From: Streptomyces sp. MMG1533
Lineage (GTDB): Bacteria > Actinomycetota > Actinomycetes > Streptomycetales > Streptomycetaceae
Assembly: GCF_001279775.1 (NCBI RefSeq)
Contig: NZ_LGDG01000242.1
Span: 28,342-92,341 of the forward strand
Length of the DNA: 64,000 nucleotides
Direction: 5' to 3'
Under the pieces are notes generated by a model. The model worked only from the letters and a program-made list of their open reading frames with translations. It made no database searches and was not told the DNA's origin. Both the position numbers and the translations under genes were made by a program. This document shows positions 7,439 to 16,240 of the stretch, one piece after another (within the stretch, counting starts at the first letter, position 1; every line of letters starts with the position of its first letter).

Positions 7439-10045
7439 ATGGACCCGAACAACCGGGAGCCCGAGGAGTACGGCCACGACGGTGACGCCCATGCGTCCGG
7501 CCGGCGTCCGCCGAGGGATCCCCTCACATCGGACTTCGCACCACATTCACCCGTAATCGCCCGGACCGTGCAACTCGTGGTCGGCGACTACCTGCTCACC
7601 GTCAACCCTGTCGACGGCAGCGAGATAGAGGCCTGCCCGCCGGGCGAGCGCCCCGGCCGTCCCGAGAAGCTCGGCGCCGCCGAACGCGCGGAGGTCGCCC
7701 GCACGGCCAAGCCGCCGGTCCCGCCGGGACCGACGCAGCCCGAGCTGCCGCTCCTGGCCCGCCAGGAGGAGCGTGAGCGGCTGGTACGGCTGCTCGCCCG
7801 CGGCCGCTCCGTACGCCTCACCGGCCCGGCCGGCTCCGGCCGCACCAGCCTCCTCGACGTCGTCGCCGAGGACTGCGCGGACCTCGCCCCCGACGGCGTC
7901 GTCCGCCTCAGCGGCTTCCACCGCACGTCGAGCGACCTGCTCCACGACCTCTTCTACGCCGTCCACAACGCGCCCCTGCACCGCCCGGACCGGGACGAAC
8001 TGCTCTCCCACGTCCGTGAGATCGGCGCGGTCGTCGTCCTCGACGACGTCGAGTTCGGCGGCGCCGCCCTCGACGAACTGCTGGACGCCACGCCCGAGTG
8101 CGCCTTCCTGATCGCGGCCACGCCCGACGTGCCCGCCCCGTCCGCCGACTCCGCGCTCGAAGAGGTCTTCCTCGCCGGCCTGGAGCGGGCCGACGGCGTG
8201 GAGCTCCTGGAGCGTGCCGTCGGCCGCGTCCTCACGGAGGAAGAGGCGAACTGGGCCGGGGACCTCTGGTTCGAATCCGAGGGCCTTCCGTTGCGGTTCG
8301 TCCAGGCCGGGGCGCTGCTGAGGCAGCGCGAGCGCCAGCGGGCCGAAGCCGGTGCCGTCGACGAGTTCGGTGTCTTCGCGGACGCCACGCCGGTCGACGC
8401 ACCCTTTGACGCACCTTTCGACGCGCCCTTCGACACCTCCGTGGATCCGTCCCTCGACACGGACGACGCCGAGACCCCGCCGTTGCCCGCGCTCGGCGAG
8501 GCCGCCGCACCCGCCCCGCTGCTCGCCGCACGCCTCAGCGAGTCGGCCCGCGCCACCCTGCGGTTCGCCGTCGCGCTCGGCGGAGAGGTGCCGCATCAGG
8601 CGCACCTGCCCGCCCTCGTCGGCGACACCCACGCGGACGCCGCCCTCGGTGAGCTGGCCTCCTGCGGCCTGGTCTCCCCGGTCGGCTCCCGTTACCGCCT
8701 CGCCGCCGGCGTGCAGACCCAGCTGGAAGCCGCCGGCTACGGCGACGACATCGAGGCCGCCGCCCGCACCGCCGCCCAGCATTACGCCTGGTGGGCCGGC
8801 CACCCCTCCGTCACCCCCGAGCGGGTGTGCGTCGAGGCCGATGCCGTGCTCGCCGCCCTCGGGCTGCTCGTGCCGGGCACGACACCGCCCGCCGAGGACG
8901 AGGAGAGCGCCACCGTGCAGCTGGCCCGCACGGCGGCTCCGGCGTTCGCCGCGGGCGGGCACTGGGGCGCCTGGGAGCGGGCGCTGCGCTCCGGCGCGGA
9001 GGCCTCCCGGCTCGCCGGGGACGTGTCGGAACAAGCCTACTTCCAGCACGAGTTGGGCATCCTCGCGCTCTGCGGCGGACAGCTCGACCGGGCCCGTGCC
9101 GAGCTGGAGGCCTCCATCGGCCTGCGCGCGGCGCTCGCCGACAAGCGCGGCACCGTCGCCGGGCGCCGCGCCCTCGCCCTGGTGGCCGACCGCTCGGGCA
9201 CCGTGCCCGGCCTCGCCGCGATGGCGGGGGAGGAGGTGCCGGACGCCCGGTACGAGGAGTCGCAGTCGCCTCCCGGCGGCGTCCCCGCGGCGTTCCCGCA
9301 GCTTCAGCGGCCCGCGGACAGCTCCACGCTGGTCACCTACCAGGCTGCGTCCGCGTCGTCCTCCGCGCCCGGGTCCTCCGGGCCGTCCCCGGCGTCTCAC
9401 AAGGCGCGGGGCGGCCTCAGGGGCCTTGCCCGGCGCAACCTCGTGGCGGCCGGCGCGGGCGCGCTGCTCGTGGCCGTACTCGGCACGGTGGTGACGCTCG
9501 GCGCGACCTCCGAGAACGACGCCAAGAATCCGTCCGACCAGGTCGGCGTCAACCCGTCGGCCAGCCAGGACCTGAACGACGGCAGCCTGGGCGCGGACGT
9601 GCCGAAGGACGACGGCTCCGGCGACACCGGCTCGGCCACCAGCCGGCCGACCGATCCGGGCCCTGACGGCACGTACGGCACCTCCGACGACCCGACGCCC
9701 ACGGACGCGGCCGAGCCGTCCGACGAGCCGAGCGGGACGCAGGGGGCGAGCAGCGGTTCGTCGACGTCGCCCACCAAGCCGTCGACGAAGCCGCCGTCCT
9801 CGTCCAAGCCGCCGACGTCGCCGTCGAAGCCGCCGAGCACTTCGACGTCTCCGACGCCGACACCGACACCGACGCCGACGCCCACCGGGACCGGGACGAC
9901 CACGCCGACGGATGACCCCACGACCACCCCGTCGACCTCCGACTCGGCCAGTGGCCCGGCATCCTCACCGGTGGAGTCCAGCAGCTCCGCCGGTGCCCCG
10001 CAGAGCAGCGAGGCAGGCACGAGCAGCGCGGATCCGGTGATCTGA
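7439..10045 (+). CDS. Large membrane-anchored P-loop NTPase with extracellular Ser/Thr/Pro tail
   Basis: An 868-residue protein in three parts. After a polar N-terminus comes an AAA/STAND-like NTPase with Walker A GPAGSGRTS near residues 129-137 and Walker B VVVLDDVEF near 198-206. A helical repeat-like region follows to about 640. A single membrane helix (about 667-688, NLVAAGAGALLVAVLGTVV) leads to some 180 residues of Ser/Thr/Pro/Asp-rich sequence predicted outside the cell. Codons near 8395-8440 hold a 12-base tandem repeat encoding DAPF units. No exact family is recognised. An energy-driven envelope or signalling role is inference. Confidence 0.75.
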   Translation: MDPNNREPEEYGHDGDAHASGRRPPRDPLTSDFAPHSPVIARTVQLVVGDYLLTVNPVDGSEIEACPPGERPGRPEKLGAAERAEVARTAKPPVPPGPTQPELPLLARQEERERLVRLLARGRSVRLTGPAGSGRTSLLDVVAEDCADLAPDGVVRLSGFHRTSSDLLHDLFYAVHNAPLHRPDRDELLSHVREIGAVVVLDDVEFGGAALDELLDATPECAFLIAATPDVPAPSADSALEEVFLAGLERADGVELLERAVGRVLTEEEANWAGDLWFESEGLPLRFVQAGALLRQRERQRAEAGAVDEFGVFADATPVDAPFDAPFDAPFDTSVDPSLDTDDAETPPLPALGEAAAPAPLLAARLSESARATLRFAVALGGEVPHQAHLPALVGDTHADAALGELASCGLVSPVGSRYRLAAGVQTQLEAAGYGDDIEAAARTAAQHYAWWAGHPSVTPERVCVEADAVLAALGLLVPGTTPPAEDEESATVQLARTAAPAFAAGGHWGAWERALRSGAEASRLAGDVSEQAYFQHELGILALCGGQLDRARAELEASIGLRAALADKRGTVAGRRALALVADRSGTVPGLAAMAGEEVPDARYEESQSPPGGVPAAFPQLQRPADSSTLVTYQAASASSSAPGSSGPSPASHKARGGLRGLARRNLVAAGAGALLVAVLGTVVTLGATSENDAKNPSDQVGVNPSASQDLNDGSLGADVPKDDGSGDTGSATSRPTDPGPDGTYGTSDDPTPTDAAEPSDEPSGTQGASSGSSTSPTKPSTKPPSSSKPPTSPSKPPSTSTSPTPTPTPTPTPTGTGTTTPTDDPTTTPSTSDSASGPASSPVESSSSAGAPQSSEAGTSSADPVI

Positions 10046-10068
10046 CGTCCCGTACAGGCACAGCGCAC

Positions 10069-10102
10069 AAGGGCCCGGTCCGAGGAAACGGACCGGGCCC
10101 TT
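10069..10102. terminator. Bidirectional hairpin terminator
   Basis: A 14-base perfect stem, AAGGGCCCGGTCCG (10069-10082) with its complement at 10089-10102, closes a six-base loop AGGAAA. It lies between the 3' ends of the convergent P-loop protein gene and nucS. It starts with AA and ends with TT, so it can serve both strands. Confidence 0.8.
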
Positions 10103-10123
10103 CACGTCGTGGGAGTGTGACCG

Positions 10124-10795
10124 TCAGAACAGCCGCAGCTTGTCGTCCTCGATCCCCCGCAGGGCGTTGTAGTCGAGGACCGTGCAGCCGATGCCGCGGT
10201 CCGTGGCGAGGACGCGGGCCTGCGGCTTGATCTCCTGGGCGGCGAAGACGCCGCGGACCGGGGCGAGATGGGGATCGCGGTTCAACAGCTCGAGGTAGCG
10301 GGTGAGTTGCTCGACTCCGTCGATCTCACCGCGTCGCTTGATCTCCACCGCGACGGTCCTGCCGTCCGCGTCCCGGCACAGGATGTCGACCGGGCCGATG
10401 GCCGTCATGTACTCGCGGCGGATGAGCGTGTAGCCCTCGCCGAGGGTCTCGATGCGGTCGGCGAGGAGCTCCTGGAGGTGCGCTTCCACGCCGTCCTTGA
10501 TCAGGCCGGGATCCACGCCCAGTTCGTGCGAGGAGTCGTGGAGAACTTCCTCCATCGTGATGATGAGCTTCTCGCCCGCCTTGTTGATGACGGTCCAGAC
10601 GCCTTCCTCCTCGCCGGAACCCTCCTTCAGCGTGCAGGGCGGCGACATCCAGTTCAGGGGCTTGTAGGCCCGGTCGTCCGCGTGGATGGAGACGCTGCCG
10701 TCCGCCTTCACCAGGATGAGACGGGGGGCGGAGGGGAGGTGGGCGGTGAGCCGGCCGGCGTAGTCGACGGAGCACCGGGCGATGACGAGACGCAT
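10124..10795 (-). CDS. nucS: Endonuclease NucS (mismatch-specific EndoMS)
   Basis: This 223-residue nuclease carries out non-canonical mismatch repair in actinobacteria, cutting both strands at mismatches when docked on the beta clamp. The N-terminal DNA-binding half begins [16 protein letters not shown]. The C-terminal RecB-like nuclease half shows the catalytic set near residues 140-165: [13 protein letters not shown], then the E-x-K motif VAVEIKRRG. The extreme C-terminus, DDKLRLF, matches the clamp-binding tail expected for NucS. Start 10795 gives the conserved N-terminus. Confidence 0.93.
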   Translation of the reverse strand: MRLVIARCSVDYAGRLTAHLPSAPRLILVKADGSVSIHADDRAYKPLNWMSPPCTLKEGSGEEEGVWTVINKAGEKLIITMEEVLHDSSHELGVDPGLIKDGVEAHLQELLADRIETLGEGYTLIRREYMTAIGPVDILCRDADGRTVAVEIKRRGEIDGVEQLTRYLELLNRDPHLAPVRGVFAAQEIKPQARVLATDRGIGCTVLDYNALRGIEDDKLRLF

Positions 10796-11095
10796 GGTCG
10801 GCAACGCTACTCGACGGGCACAGGTACACGCGATTCGCCCTCCCGTCGCCCACCACCGCCCTCAACCGAGGGCCTGCGGCCCGTCCCTCTTGTTGTGGAA
10901 CATGCCTGTTCGGTTGTGGCCGATTGTGTGCCTAATGAGGTCTCCGCATGTACGCATTCTCCTGGTGCCGTCACCGTCCGTTGCTTACCGTAGTAAACGG
11001 GAGGTCGCGAGTTGTGTACGCAGCGTGTTCGGTATCGCGAACTCCCTTTATCTGTCCGGCAACCCCTGTTGACCGGGGGTGCGAGAGGAGAACCC
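10796..11095. other. 300-bp divergent intergenic region, nucS to SCO5389-family gene
   Basis: The region holds the two outward promoters but no convincing coding frame. The strongest feature is the ribosome site GAGAGGAGAACCC before the rightward ATG. A weak five-base dyad (CCGTT and AACGG) lies near 10978-11000. Nothing else distinctive is seen. Confidence 0.4.
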
Positions 11096-11488
11096 ATGTC
11101 GCTCGACGTCTCACCGGCCCTACTCGAACAGGCCGAGCGAGGCGAGGTCGACGAAGCTGCCTTCGTCGACTGCGTCCGGACCTCCCTGCCCTACGCATGG
11201 GAGATGATCAGCTCCCTGGTGGCCCAGCTGAAGGTCGACGGCGGACCGTTCGCCGACAACCAGACGCCTCCGCCGGACGAGCAGGCACGCGGTCAGCTGC
11301 TGCGTGCGCTTGCGAGTGACGCGATACGCGGCGCGCTGCAACGGCACTTCGGTGTGCGGCTGGCATTCCAGAACTGCCACCGGGTGGCCGTCTTCCCGTT
11401 GGACTCCTCCGTCGACGAGACGCTGGCCCGCTTCACCTCGGCGCGCAACCAACTGCTGAACCAGTCCCCGGAACTGCGGGACTGCTGA
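11096..11488 (+). CDS. SCO5389-family conserved actinobacterial protein
   Basis: A 130-residue soluble, mostly helical protein beginning MSLDVSPALLEQAERGEVDE and ending NQSPELRDC. I recognise it as the family named after S. coelicolor SCO5389, whose function is unknown. There are no membrane segments, signal peptide or catalytic motif. The start was chosen by the strong GAGAGGAG ribosome site seven bases upstream. It stands alone between divergent nucS and a convergent luciferase-like gene. Confidence 0.8.
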   Translation: MSLDVSPALLEQAERGEVDEAAFVDCVRTSLPYAWEMISSLVAQLKVDGGPFADNQTPPPDEQARGQLLRALASDAIRGALQRHFGVRLAFQNCHRVAVFPLDSSVDETLARFTSARNQLLNQSPELRDC

Positions 11489-11571
11489 CGCGGTGAGCCG
11501 CTTGCTTGCCGCTCCGGACGCGGGAGGTGCATTCGTACCGGGGCGGCAAGCTCCTCGCCGGACAGGGCGGT

Positions 11572-12600
11572 TCAGCCGAGCTGCGGGATGACTTCGGCAC
11601 CCAGCCGCCGGATGTTCTCCTCGGTGGCCGCCAGGTCTCCCGAGCCCTCCGTGAGCAGGGCGAAGCGGGAGACGCCGGTCCGCTCGCTGGTCGCCGCGAG
11701 CCGGTCGGCGCACAGTCGCGGGGTGCCCACCGGGTGCAGCCCGCAGAGCAGTTCGGTGTACGCCAGCGGATCGCGCATCCGGCGCTCGCGGCCGTCCACC
11801 GTGACATGGGCGCCGAGGCCCTCCTTCAGCCAGCCCGGCATCGCCTTCGTCAGCGCCTCCACCGCGTCCGTACGCCGGTCCGCGATCTGGCAGACACCGG
11901 CCGACACATGGGCCGCGCCGAGGACCTCCTCCGGCGAACGCCCCGCCGCGCGCGCGCACCTGCGCCACAGGGCGACCATCTCGGCCTTCTCCTCGTCCCC
12001 GACGTGCATCCCGAGCAGCATCGCCAGCCCGCGCTCGGCGGCCAGCCGCACGCTCGCCGGGGAGGTGCACGCGACGACGACCTCGGGGCCCGAGGCCTCC
12101 GTCAGCGCCTCCGACGGCCGCGGCACGACGGGGACTTCGCGGAAGGTGAACCGCTCGCCGGCGGCCGCGACCGAGGGTTCGCGCAGCCAGCGCACCAGCA
12201 GATCGAGTGATTCCGGGAACCCCGACTCGTACGCATCGAGGCCCGAGCCGAACACCTCCAGGTCCACCCACGGTCCGCCGCGCCCCACGCCCAGCGAGAA
12301 GCGCCCGCCGCTCGTCATGTGCAGCAGCGCGGCCTGTTCACCGAGCGCCACGGGGTGGGTGGTGGGCAGTACGCTGACGGCAGTGCCGACCCGGATGCGG
12401 TGGGTGCGACCGAGCAGCAGCGCCGCCAGCGTGACCGCCGACGGACACGTGCCGTACGGCACGAAGTGGTGCTCGGCCAGCCAGACCGCGTCCAGGCCGG
12501 CCTCCTCGGCAGCTTCGGCCGAGCGGACCGCGCGGTGCAGCGCCTCTCCCTGGCCCTGCCCCGGGAACTGGGCCGCCAACACGAAACTTCCTACGTGCAT
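11572..12600 (-). CDS. Luciferase-like (LLM class) flavin- or F420-dependent oxidoreductase
   Basis: A 342-residue TIM-barrel oxidoreductase. The diagnostic start of the family is clear: EEAGLDAVWLAEHHF (residues about 33-47), then the cofactor region VGTAVSVLPTTHPVALGEQAALLHMTSGGRF and LGVGRGGPW. Start 12600 follows a GGAAGAG ribosome site. Streptomyces LLM proteins use FMN or F420; the substrate is not predictable. It is a single gene facing the small zinc-binding protein gene. Confidence 0.87.
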   Translation of the reverse strand: MHVGSFVLAAQFPGQGQGEALHRAVRSAEAAEEAGLDAVWLAEHHFVPYGTCPSAVTLAALLLGRTHRIRVGTAVSVLPTTHPVALGEQAALLHMTSGGRFSLGVGRGGPWVDLEVFGSGLDAYESGFPESLDLLVRWLREPSVAAAGERFTFREVPVVPRPSEALTEASGPEVVVACTSPASVRLAAERGLAMLLGMHVGDEEKAEMVALWRRCARAAGRSPEEVLGAAHVSAGVCQIADRRTDAVEALTKAMPGWLKEGLGAHVTVDGRERRMRDPLAYTELLCGLHPVGTPRLCADRLAATSERTGVSRFALLTEGSGDLAATEENIRRLGAEVIPQLG

Positions 12601-12822
12601 CGCTCTTCCTGCTTCCTTGGCCCCGACGCGGAGCTCCCCCACGCGGCATAACCGTCTGACACGTGCCGAGGACACGGCCTGGCGAAGAGATTTGCGGATT
12701 GTCTGCAGAATGGGTCGCGATGGAGGGGGACTTGTGGGGGTTGGTTCCCTACGCGTACCCCCGTCCGCGCCGCGTAGGCTGGACACGGCCCGTGCTTCCT
12801 GTATAGCCCCGTGAGGTGTCCC

Positions 12823-13164
12823 GTGTCCCCGCGTCGCAACCGACCCAAGGGAGCTGGTTCGTCAGGCTCGTCCGGCCGGAGCGCCGAGGACGACCGTTCC
12901 GGCCGCTACGGCGGCTTCCAGTCCGCCGAGGACTGGCAGGGGGAGCAGTGGAGCGTGCGGCACGTGGCCGGGGCGAGTGCCCAGGGCAAGGCGTACCGCT
13001 GCCCGGGCTGCGAGCAGCTGATCCCGGACGGCGTCCCGCACGTCGTCGCCTGGCCCGCGCACTCGGGCGTCGACGAGCGCCGCCACTGGCACAAGGCGTG
13101 CTGGAACGCGAAGGACCGCCGCACCACGCGGGTGCAGCGGTCCCGTAACGCGCCGAGGTTCTAG
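12823..13164 (+). CDS. Small zinc-binding (HNH-like remnant) protein
   Basis: A 113-residue basic protein. Its C-terminal half contains a probable zinc site, YRCPGCEQLI, then HVVAWP, HWHKACW, which resembles a shortened HNH or zinc-ribbon fold (two Cys, several His, one Cys). The N-terminal 40 residues are charged and disordered. The start is GTG 12823, preceded by GAGG. Related Streptomyces proteins have been labelled ATP/GTP-binding, but no nucleotide motif is visible. It converges on the ABC permease gene with 12 bases between stops. Confidence 0.75.
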   Translation: MSPRRNRPKGAGSSGSSGRSAEDDRSGRYGGFQSAEDWQGEQWSVRHVAGASAQGKAYRCPGCEQLIPDGVPHVVAWPAHSGVDERRHWHKACWNAKDRRTTRVQRSRNAPRF

Positions 13165-13176
13165 GAACCCCGCGGC

Positions 13177-14046
13177 TCACACGTCCCGCTTCTCCAGCAG
13201 CGCGAAGGCGCCGGCGAACGCGGCGGCCGTCACGCCGAGGGCGATCCACAGCGGGTCCCAGCCGGACGGGCCCGTCTCGGTGAGGGAGTTGGAGTAGAAG
13301 ACGCTGAGCTGGTTCGGGATGGAGTACTCGAACAGGGCCTGGCGCAGGTCCTCCAGCGACGCCGAGAACATGAACAGCGCGATGACCAGCGGGGCCAGCA
13401 CGACGCCGATCATGATGGTGATCGCGCCCGCCGAGTGCCGGATGATCGAGCCCATCACCAGCGAGAGCAGGCCGAGCAGCGCGATGTAGAGCGAGATGCC
13501 GACCGTGCCCTTCAGCCACTCCTGGCCGGACGGCTCCTTCGCGCCTTCCAGCAGGGCGACGTCCGCCATGGCGACCAGCAGGGCCGACGCCAGCGTCACC
13601 ACGAAGGCCACCGAGAAGAACACGATCGCCTTCGCGGCGAGGACCCGGCCGCGCGAGGGGCACGCCACCATGGTGGTCCGGATCATGCCGGTGCCGTACT
13701 CCGAGGCCGTGGTCAGCACGCCGAGCGTGATGACGCACATGCTGCCGAGGAGCAGTCCGAAGAAGCCGAACGACAGGGGGTTCTCGCCCGCGAGGCTCTC
13801 CTCCGCCGAGTTGGCGGCGACGAGCGCGCCGGCCGCGAGCCCGATGCCGATGACGAGCAGCACGAACACGCCGAGCGTCCACATCGTGGAGCGCACTGAC
13901 CGGATCTTGGTCCACTCGGAGGCGATCGCGTGCCCGAGGTGCGTGCGCACCACCGGGATCGGCGAGGTGTACGTGGGGAACGACGGGCCGGGCGCCGCCT
14001 GCCAGGTGGGTGCGGCCTGCGGCATCTGGGGCTGCGGGGTGCTCAT
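13177..14046 (-). CDS. ABC-2 transporter permease (pair 1)
   Basis: A 289-residue permease with a Pro/Gln-rich cytoplasmic N-terminus of about 40 residues, then the amphipathic segment ASEWTKIRSVRSTMWTLGVF and six membrane helices ending in ALLEKRDV. Its ATG overlaps the stop of the ATPase gene in ATGA. It is a clear paralogue of the permease at 15.5 kb, sharing SEWTKIRSV near the start, SEYGTGMIRT against NEYSTGMIRT in the middle, and a KKRDA/EKRDV end. The likely role is lipid, peptide or drug export; the substrate is unknown. Confidence 0.88.
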   Translation of the reverse strand: MSTPQPQMPQAAPTWQAAPGPSFPTYTSPIPVVRTHLGHAIASEWTKIRSVRSTMWTLGVFVLLVIGIGLAAGALVAANSAEESLAGENPLSFGFFGLLLGSMCVITLGVLTTASEYGTGMIRTTMVACPSRGRVLAAKAIVFFSVAFVVTLASALLVAMADVALLEGAKEPSGQEWLKGTVGISLYIALLGLLSLVMGSIIRHSAGAITIMIGVVLAPLVIALFMFSASLEDLRQALFEYSIPNQLSVFYSNSLTETGPSGWDPLWIALGVTAAAFAGAFALLEKRDV

Positions 14047-15296
14047 CGGGCGTCCTCGGGCTTGTTCGGGTCGGCGGCAGGGGCGGAGGAGGCGGGGGCA
14101 GGGGCTCCCGGGGCCGCGGGCTGCGCGGGTGCCTGCGGGGGCTGAGGGGCGTACGGGGCCTGCGGGGCGTACGGGTTGGGCGCACCGGCGCCAGGGGCCG
14201 GTGCGGCGCCGGGAGCGCCGTACGGACCCGCCTGCGGCTGCCCCTGTGGCACCGGGAACGGCTGCCCGCCCTGCTGGGGCGGCGGCGGGGCGTACCAGCC
14301 CGGCTGGCCCTGCCCCGGCACCGGCATCGGCGGCTGCGCGCCGGGCGGCAGCGGCTGCTGGAGCCCGGCCTTCTGGTCGATGGTCGAGCGGTAGTCGACG
14401 GCGCCCTGCGTCATCCGCATGTACGCCTCCTCCAGCGAGGCCTGGTGCGGCGACAGCTCCCACAGGCGTACGTCGGTGTCGTGCGCGATGTCGCTGATGC
14501 GCGGCAGCGGCAGCCCCGTCACGCGCAGCCCGCCGTCCTGCTCCGGCAGCACGTGCCCGCCCGCCTCGGTGAGCGCGGACGACAGCTTCTCGCGCAGCTG
14601 CGGGTCGGTGTCGGGCGTACGGACGCGCGCGAAGTCGGCGGAGTTGGCCGAGATGAACTCCTTGATGCTCATGTCGGCGAGCAGCTGCCCGCGCCCGATC
14701 ACGATCAGGTGGTCGGCGGTCAGCGCCATCTCGCTCATGAGGTGGGAGGAGACGAAGACCGTACGGCCCTCCGCCGCGAGTGCCTTCATCAGGTTGCGCA
14801 CCCAGAGGATGCCCTCGGGGTCGAGGCCGTTGACCGGCTCGTCGAACAGCAGCACCTGAGGGTCGCCGAGCAGCGCGGCGGCGATGCCGAGCCGCTGGCC
14901 CATGCCGAGGGAGAAGCCCTTGGAGCGCTTCCTCGCCACGTCCTGGAGGCCGACCACGCCGAGCACCTCGTCCACCCGGCGGGCCGGGATGCCGGAGAGC
15001 TGGGCCAGGCACAGCAGGTGGTTGCGGGCGGCCCGGCCGCCGTGCACGGCCTTGGCGTCGAGCAGCGCGCCGACCTGGCGGGGCGCGTTGGGCAGCTTGC
15101 GGTACGGGTAGCCGCCGATCGTCACCTGCCCCGAGCTGGGGTTGTCCAGACCGAGGATCATCCGCATCGTCGTCGACTTGCCCGAGCCGTTGGGCCCGAG
15201 GAAGCCGGTGACGGCACCGGGCCGCACCTGGAAGGAAAGGTTGTACACAGCGGTCTTGTCGCCGTAGCGCTTGGTCAGGCCGACTGCCTCGATCAT
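14043..15296 (-). CDS. ABC transporter ATP-binding protein with Pro-rich tail (pair 1)
   Basis: A 417-residue ATPase. Residues 1-310 are a complete domain: Walker A GPNGSGKST, signature FSLGMGQRLGIA, Walker B VLLFDEPVNGLDPEG and H-loop VSSHLMSEM. The last 105 residues are low-complexity Pro/Gln/Gly/Ala, absent from the paralogue in pair 2 and probably a disordered cytoplasmic tail. Start 15296 gives MIEAVGLTKRYG, parallel to MIELEGLTKRYG of pair 2. It is coupled to the permease by ATGA overlap. Confidence 0.9.
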   Translation of the reverse strand: MIEAVGLTKRYGDKTAVYNLSFQVRPGAVTGFLGPNGSGKSTTMRMILGLDNPSSGQVTIGGYPYRKLPNAPRQVGALLDAKAVHGGRAARNHLLCLAQLSGIPARRVDEVLGVVGLQDVARKRSKGFSLGMGQRLGIAAALLGDPQVLLFDEPVNGLDPEGILWVRNLMKALAAEGRTVFVSSHLMSEMALTADHLIVIGRGQLLADMSIKEFISANSADFARVRTPDTDPQLREKLSSALTEAGGHVLPEQDGGLRVTGLPLPRISDIAHDTDVRLWELSPHQASLEEAYMRMTQGAVDYRSTIDQKAGLQQPLPPGAQPPMPVPGQGQPGWYAPPPPQQGGQPFPVPQGQPQAGPYGAPGAAPAPGAGAPNPYAPQAPYAPQPPQAPAQPAAPGAPAPASSAPAADPNKPEDAR

Positions 15297-15430
15297 GCTC
15301 CGCACCCATCGCAAGGTTCAGGACAGCGGGGCACACGCCCCCCGTAAGGGTTAGGAGCTTATCGGGGCGCTGACGGTTCCGCTCAAATGAAAGCAAAGCC
15401 CAAAGCTTCCGGTGGCCCTCTTCGGCTTCA

Positions 15431-15476
15431 GGAGTCGCTCGTCGGCATCAGGCGTCGCTCGTCGGCGTCAGGCGTC
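15431..15476. repeat. 20-bp tandem repeat at the 3' end of a permease gene
   Basis: Two 20-base units (15431-15450 and 15451-15470) differ at two positions, and a partial third unit follows into the gene. On the coding strand each unit carries the gene's own last codons and a stop (GACGCCTGA in the coding copy and the next one, GACTCCTGA in the last). Slippage has therefore copied the stop-codon region downstream without changing the protein. Confidence 0.65.
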
Positions 15477-16238
15477 CCTCTTCTTGAGCAGTACGTAACC
15501 GCCGAGCAGCGCGGCGGCCACCCACAGTGCCATGATCCCCAGGCCGCCCCAGGGGCCGTACGGGGTGTCGTCGTCGATCGGCGTGACCACCTGCATGATC
15601 TTGCTGCCGGCCTGGTCGGGCAGATAGCGGCCGAGCTTCTTCGTCGCGTCGACGTTGCCCAGGATGTTGGAGATCAGGAAGAAGAACGGCATCAGGATGC
15701 CCAGCGACAGCATCGGCGAGCGCAGCATCGCGGCGACGCCCATCGAGAACATCGCGATGAGGGTCATGTAGAGGCCCCCGCCGATGACCGCGCGCAGTAC
15801 GCCGGAGTCACCGATCTCCGCCCTGTGGGTGCCGAGCATCGCCTGCCCCAGGAAGAAGGCGACGAAGCTGGTGGCCAGGCCGACGGCGAGGGAGAGCCCG
15901 GTGGCGACCGCGATCTTGCTGAAGAGGAAGGTGCCGCGCTGCGGTACGGCGGCCAGCGAGGTGCGGATCATGCCGGTGCTGTACTCGTTCGACACCACGA
16001 GCACCCCGAACACGATCATCGCGAGCTGACCGAGGCTCATGCCCGCGAAGCTGATGAACGTCGGGTCGAAGGAGAGCCGGTCGCCCCGGCTCATGTTGTC
16101 GAACTCGTTCTTCGACAGCGCCGAGATCAGCATGCCGAGCGCGATGGTGACGACCACGGCCAGGGAGAGCGTCCACACCGTGGACGCCACCGACCGGATC
16201 TTGGTCCATTCGGACCGGACGACCTGGATCGCCGCCAT
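15468..16238 (-). CDS. ABC-2 transporter permease (pair 2)
   Basis: A 256-residue permease starting MAAIQVVRSEWTKIRSV, with six membrane helices and the C-terminus VLLKKRDA. It lies two bases after the ATPase gene stop. Compared with pair 1 it lacks the disordered N-terminal extension but keeps the same core motifs, so the two pairs arose by tandem duplication of an ATPase-permease unit. The substrate is unknown. Confidence 0.88.
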   Translation of the reverse strand: MAAIQVVRSEWTKIRSVASTVWTLSLAVVVTIALGMLISALSKNEFDNMSRGDRLSFDPTFISFAGMSLGQLAMIVFGVLVVSNEYSTGMIRTSLAAVPQRGTFLFSKIAVATGLSLAVGLATSFVAFFLGQAMLGTHRAEIGDSGVLRAVIGGGLYMTLIAMFSMGVAAMLRSPMLSLGILMPFFFLISNILGNVDATKKLGRYLPDQAGSKIMQVVTPIDDDTPYGPWGGLGIMALWVAAALLGGYVLLKKRDA

Positions 16239-16240
16239 GG

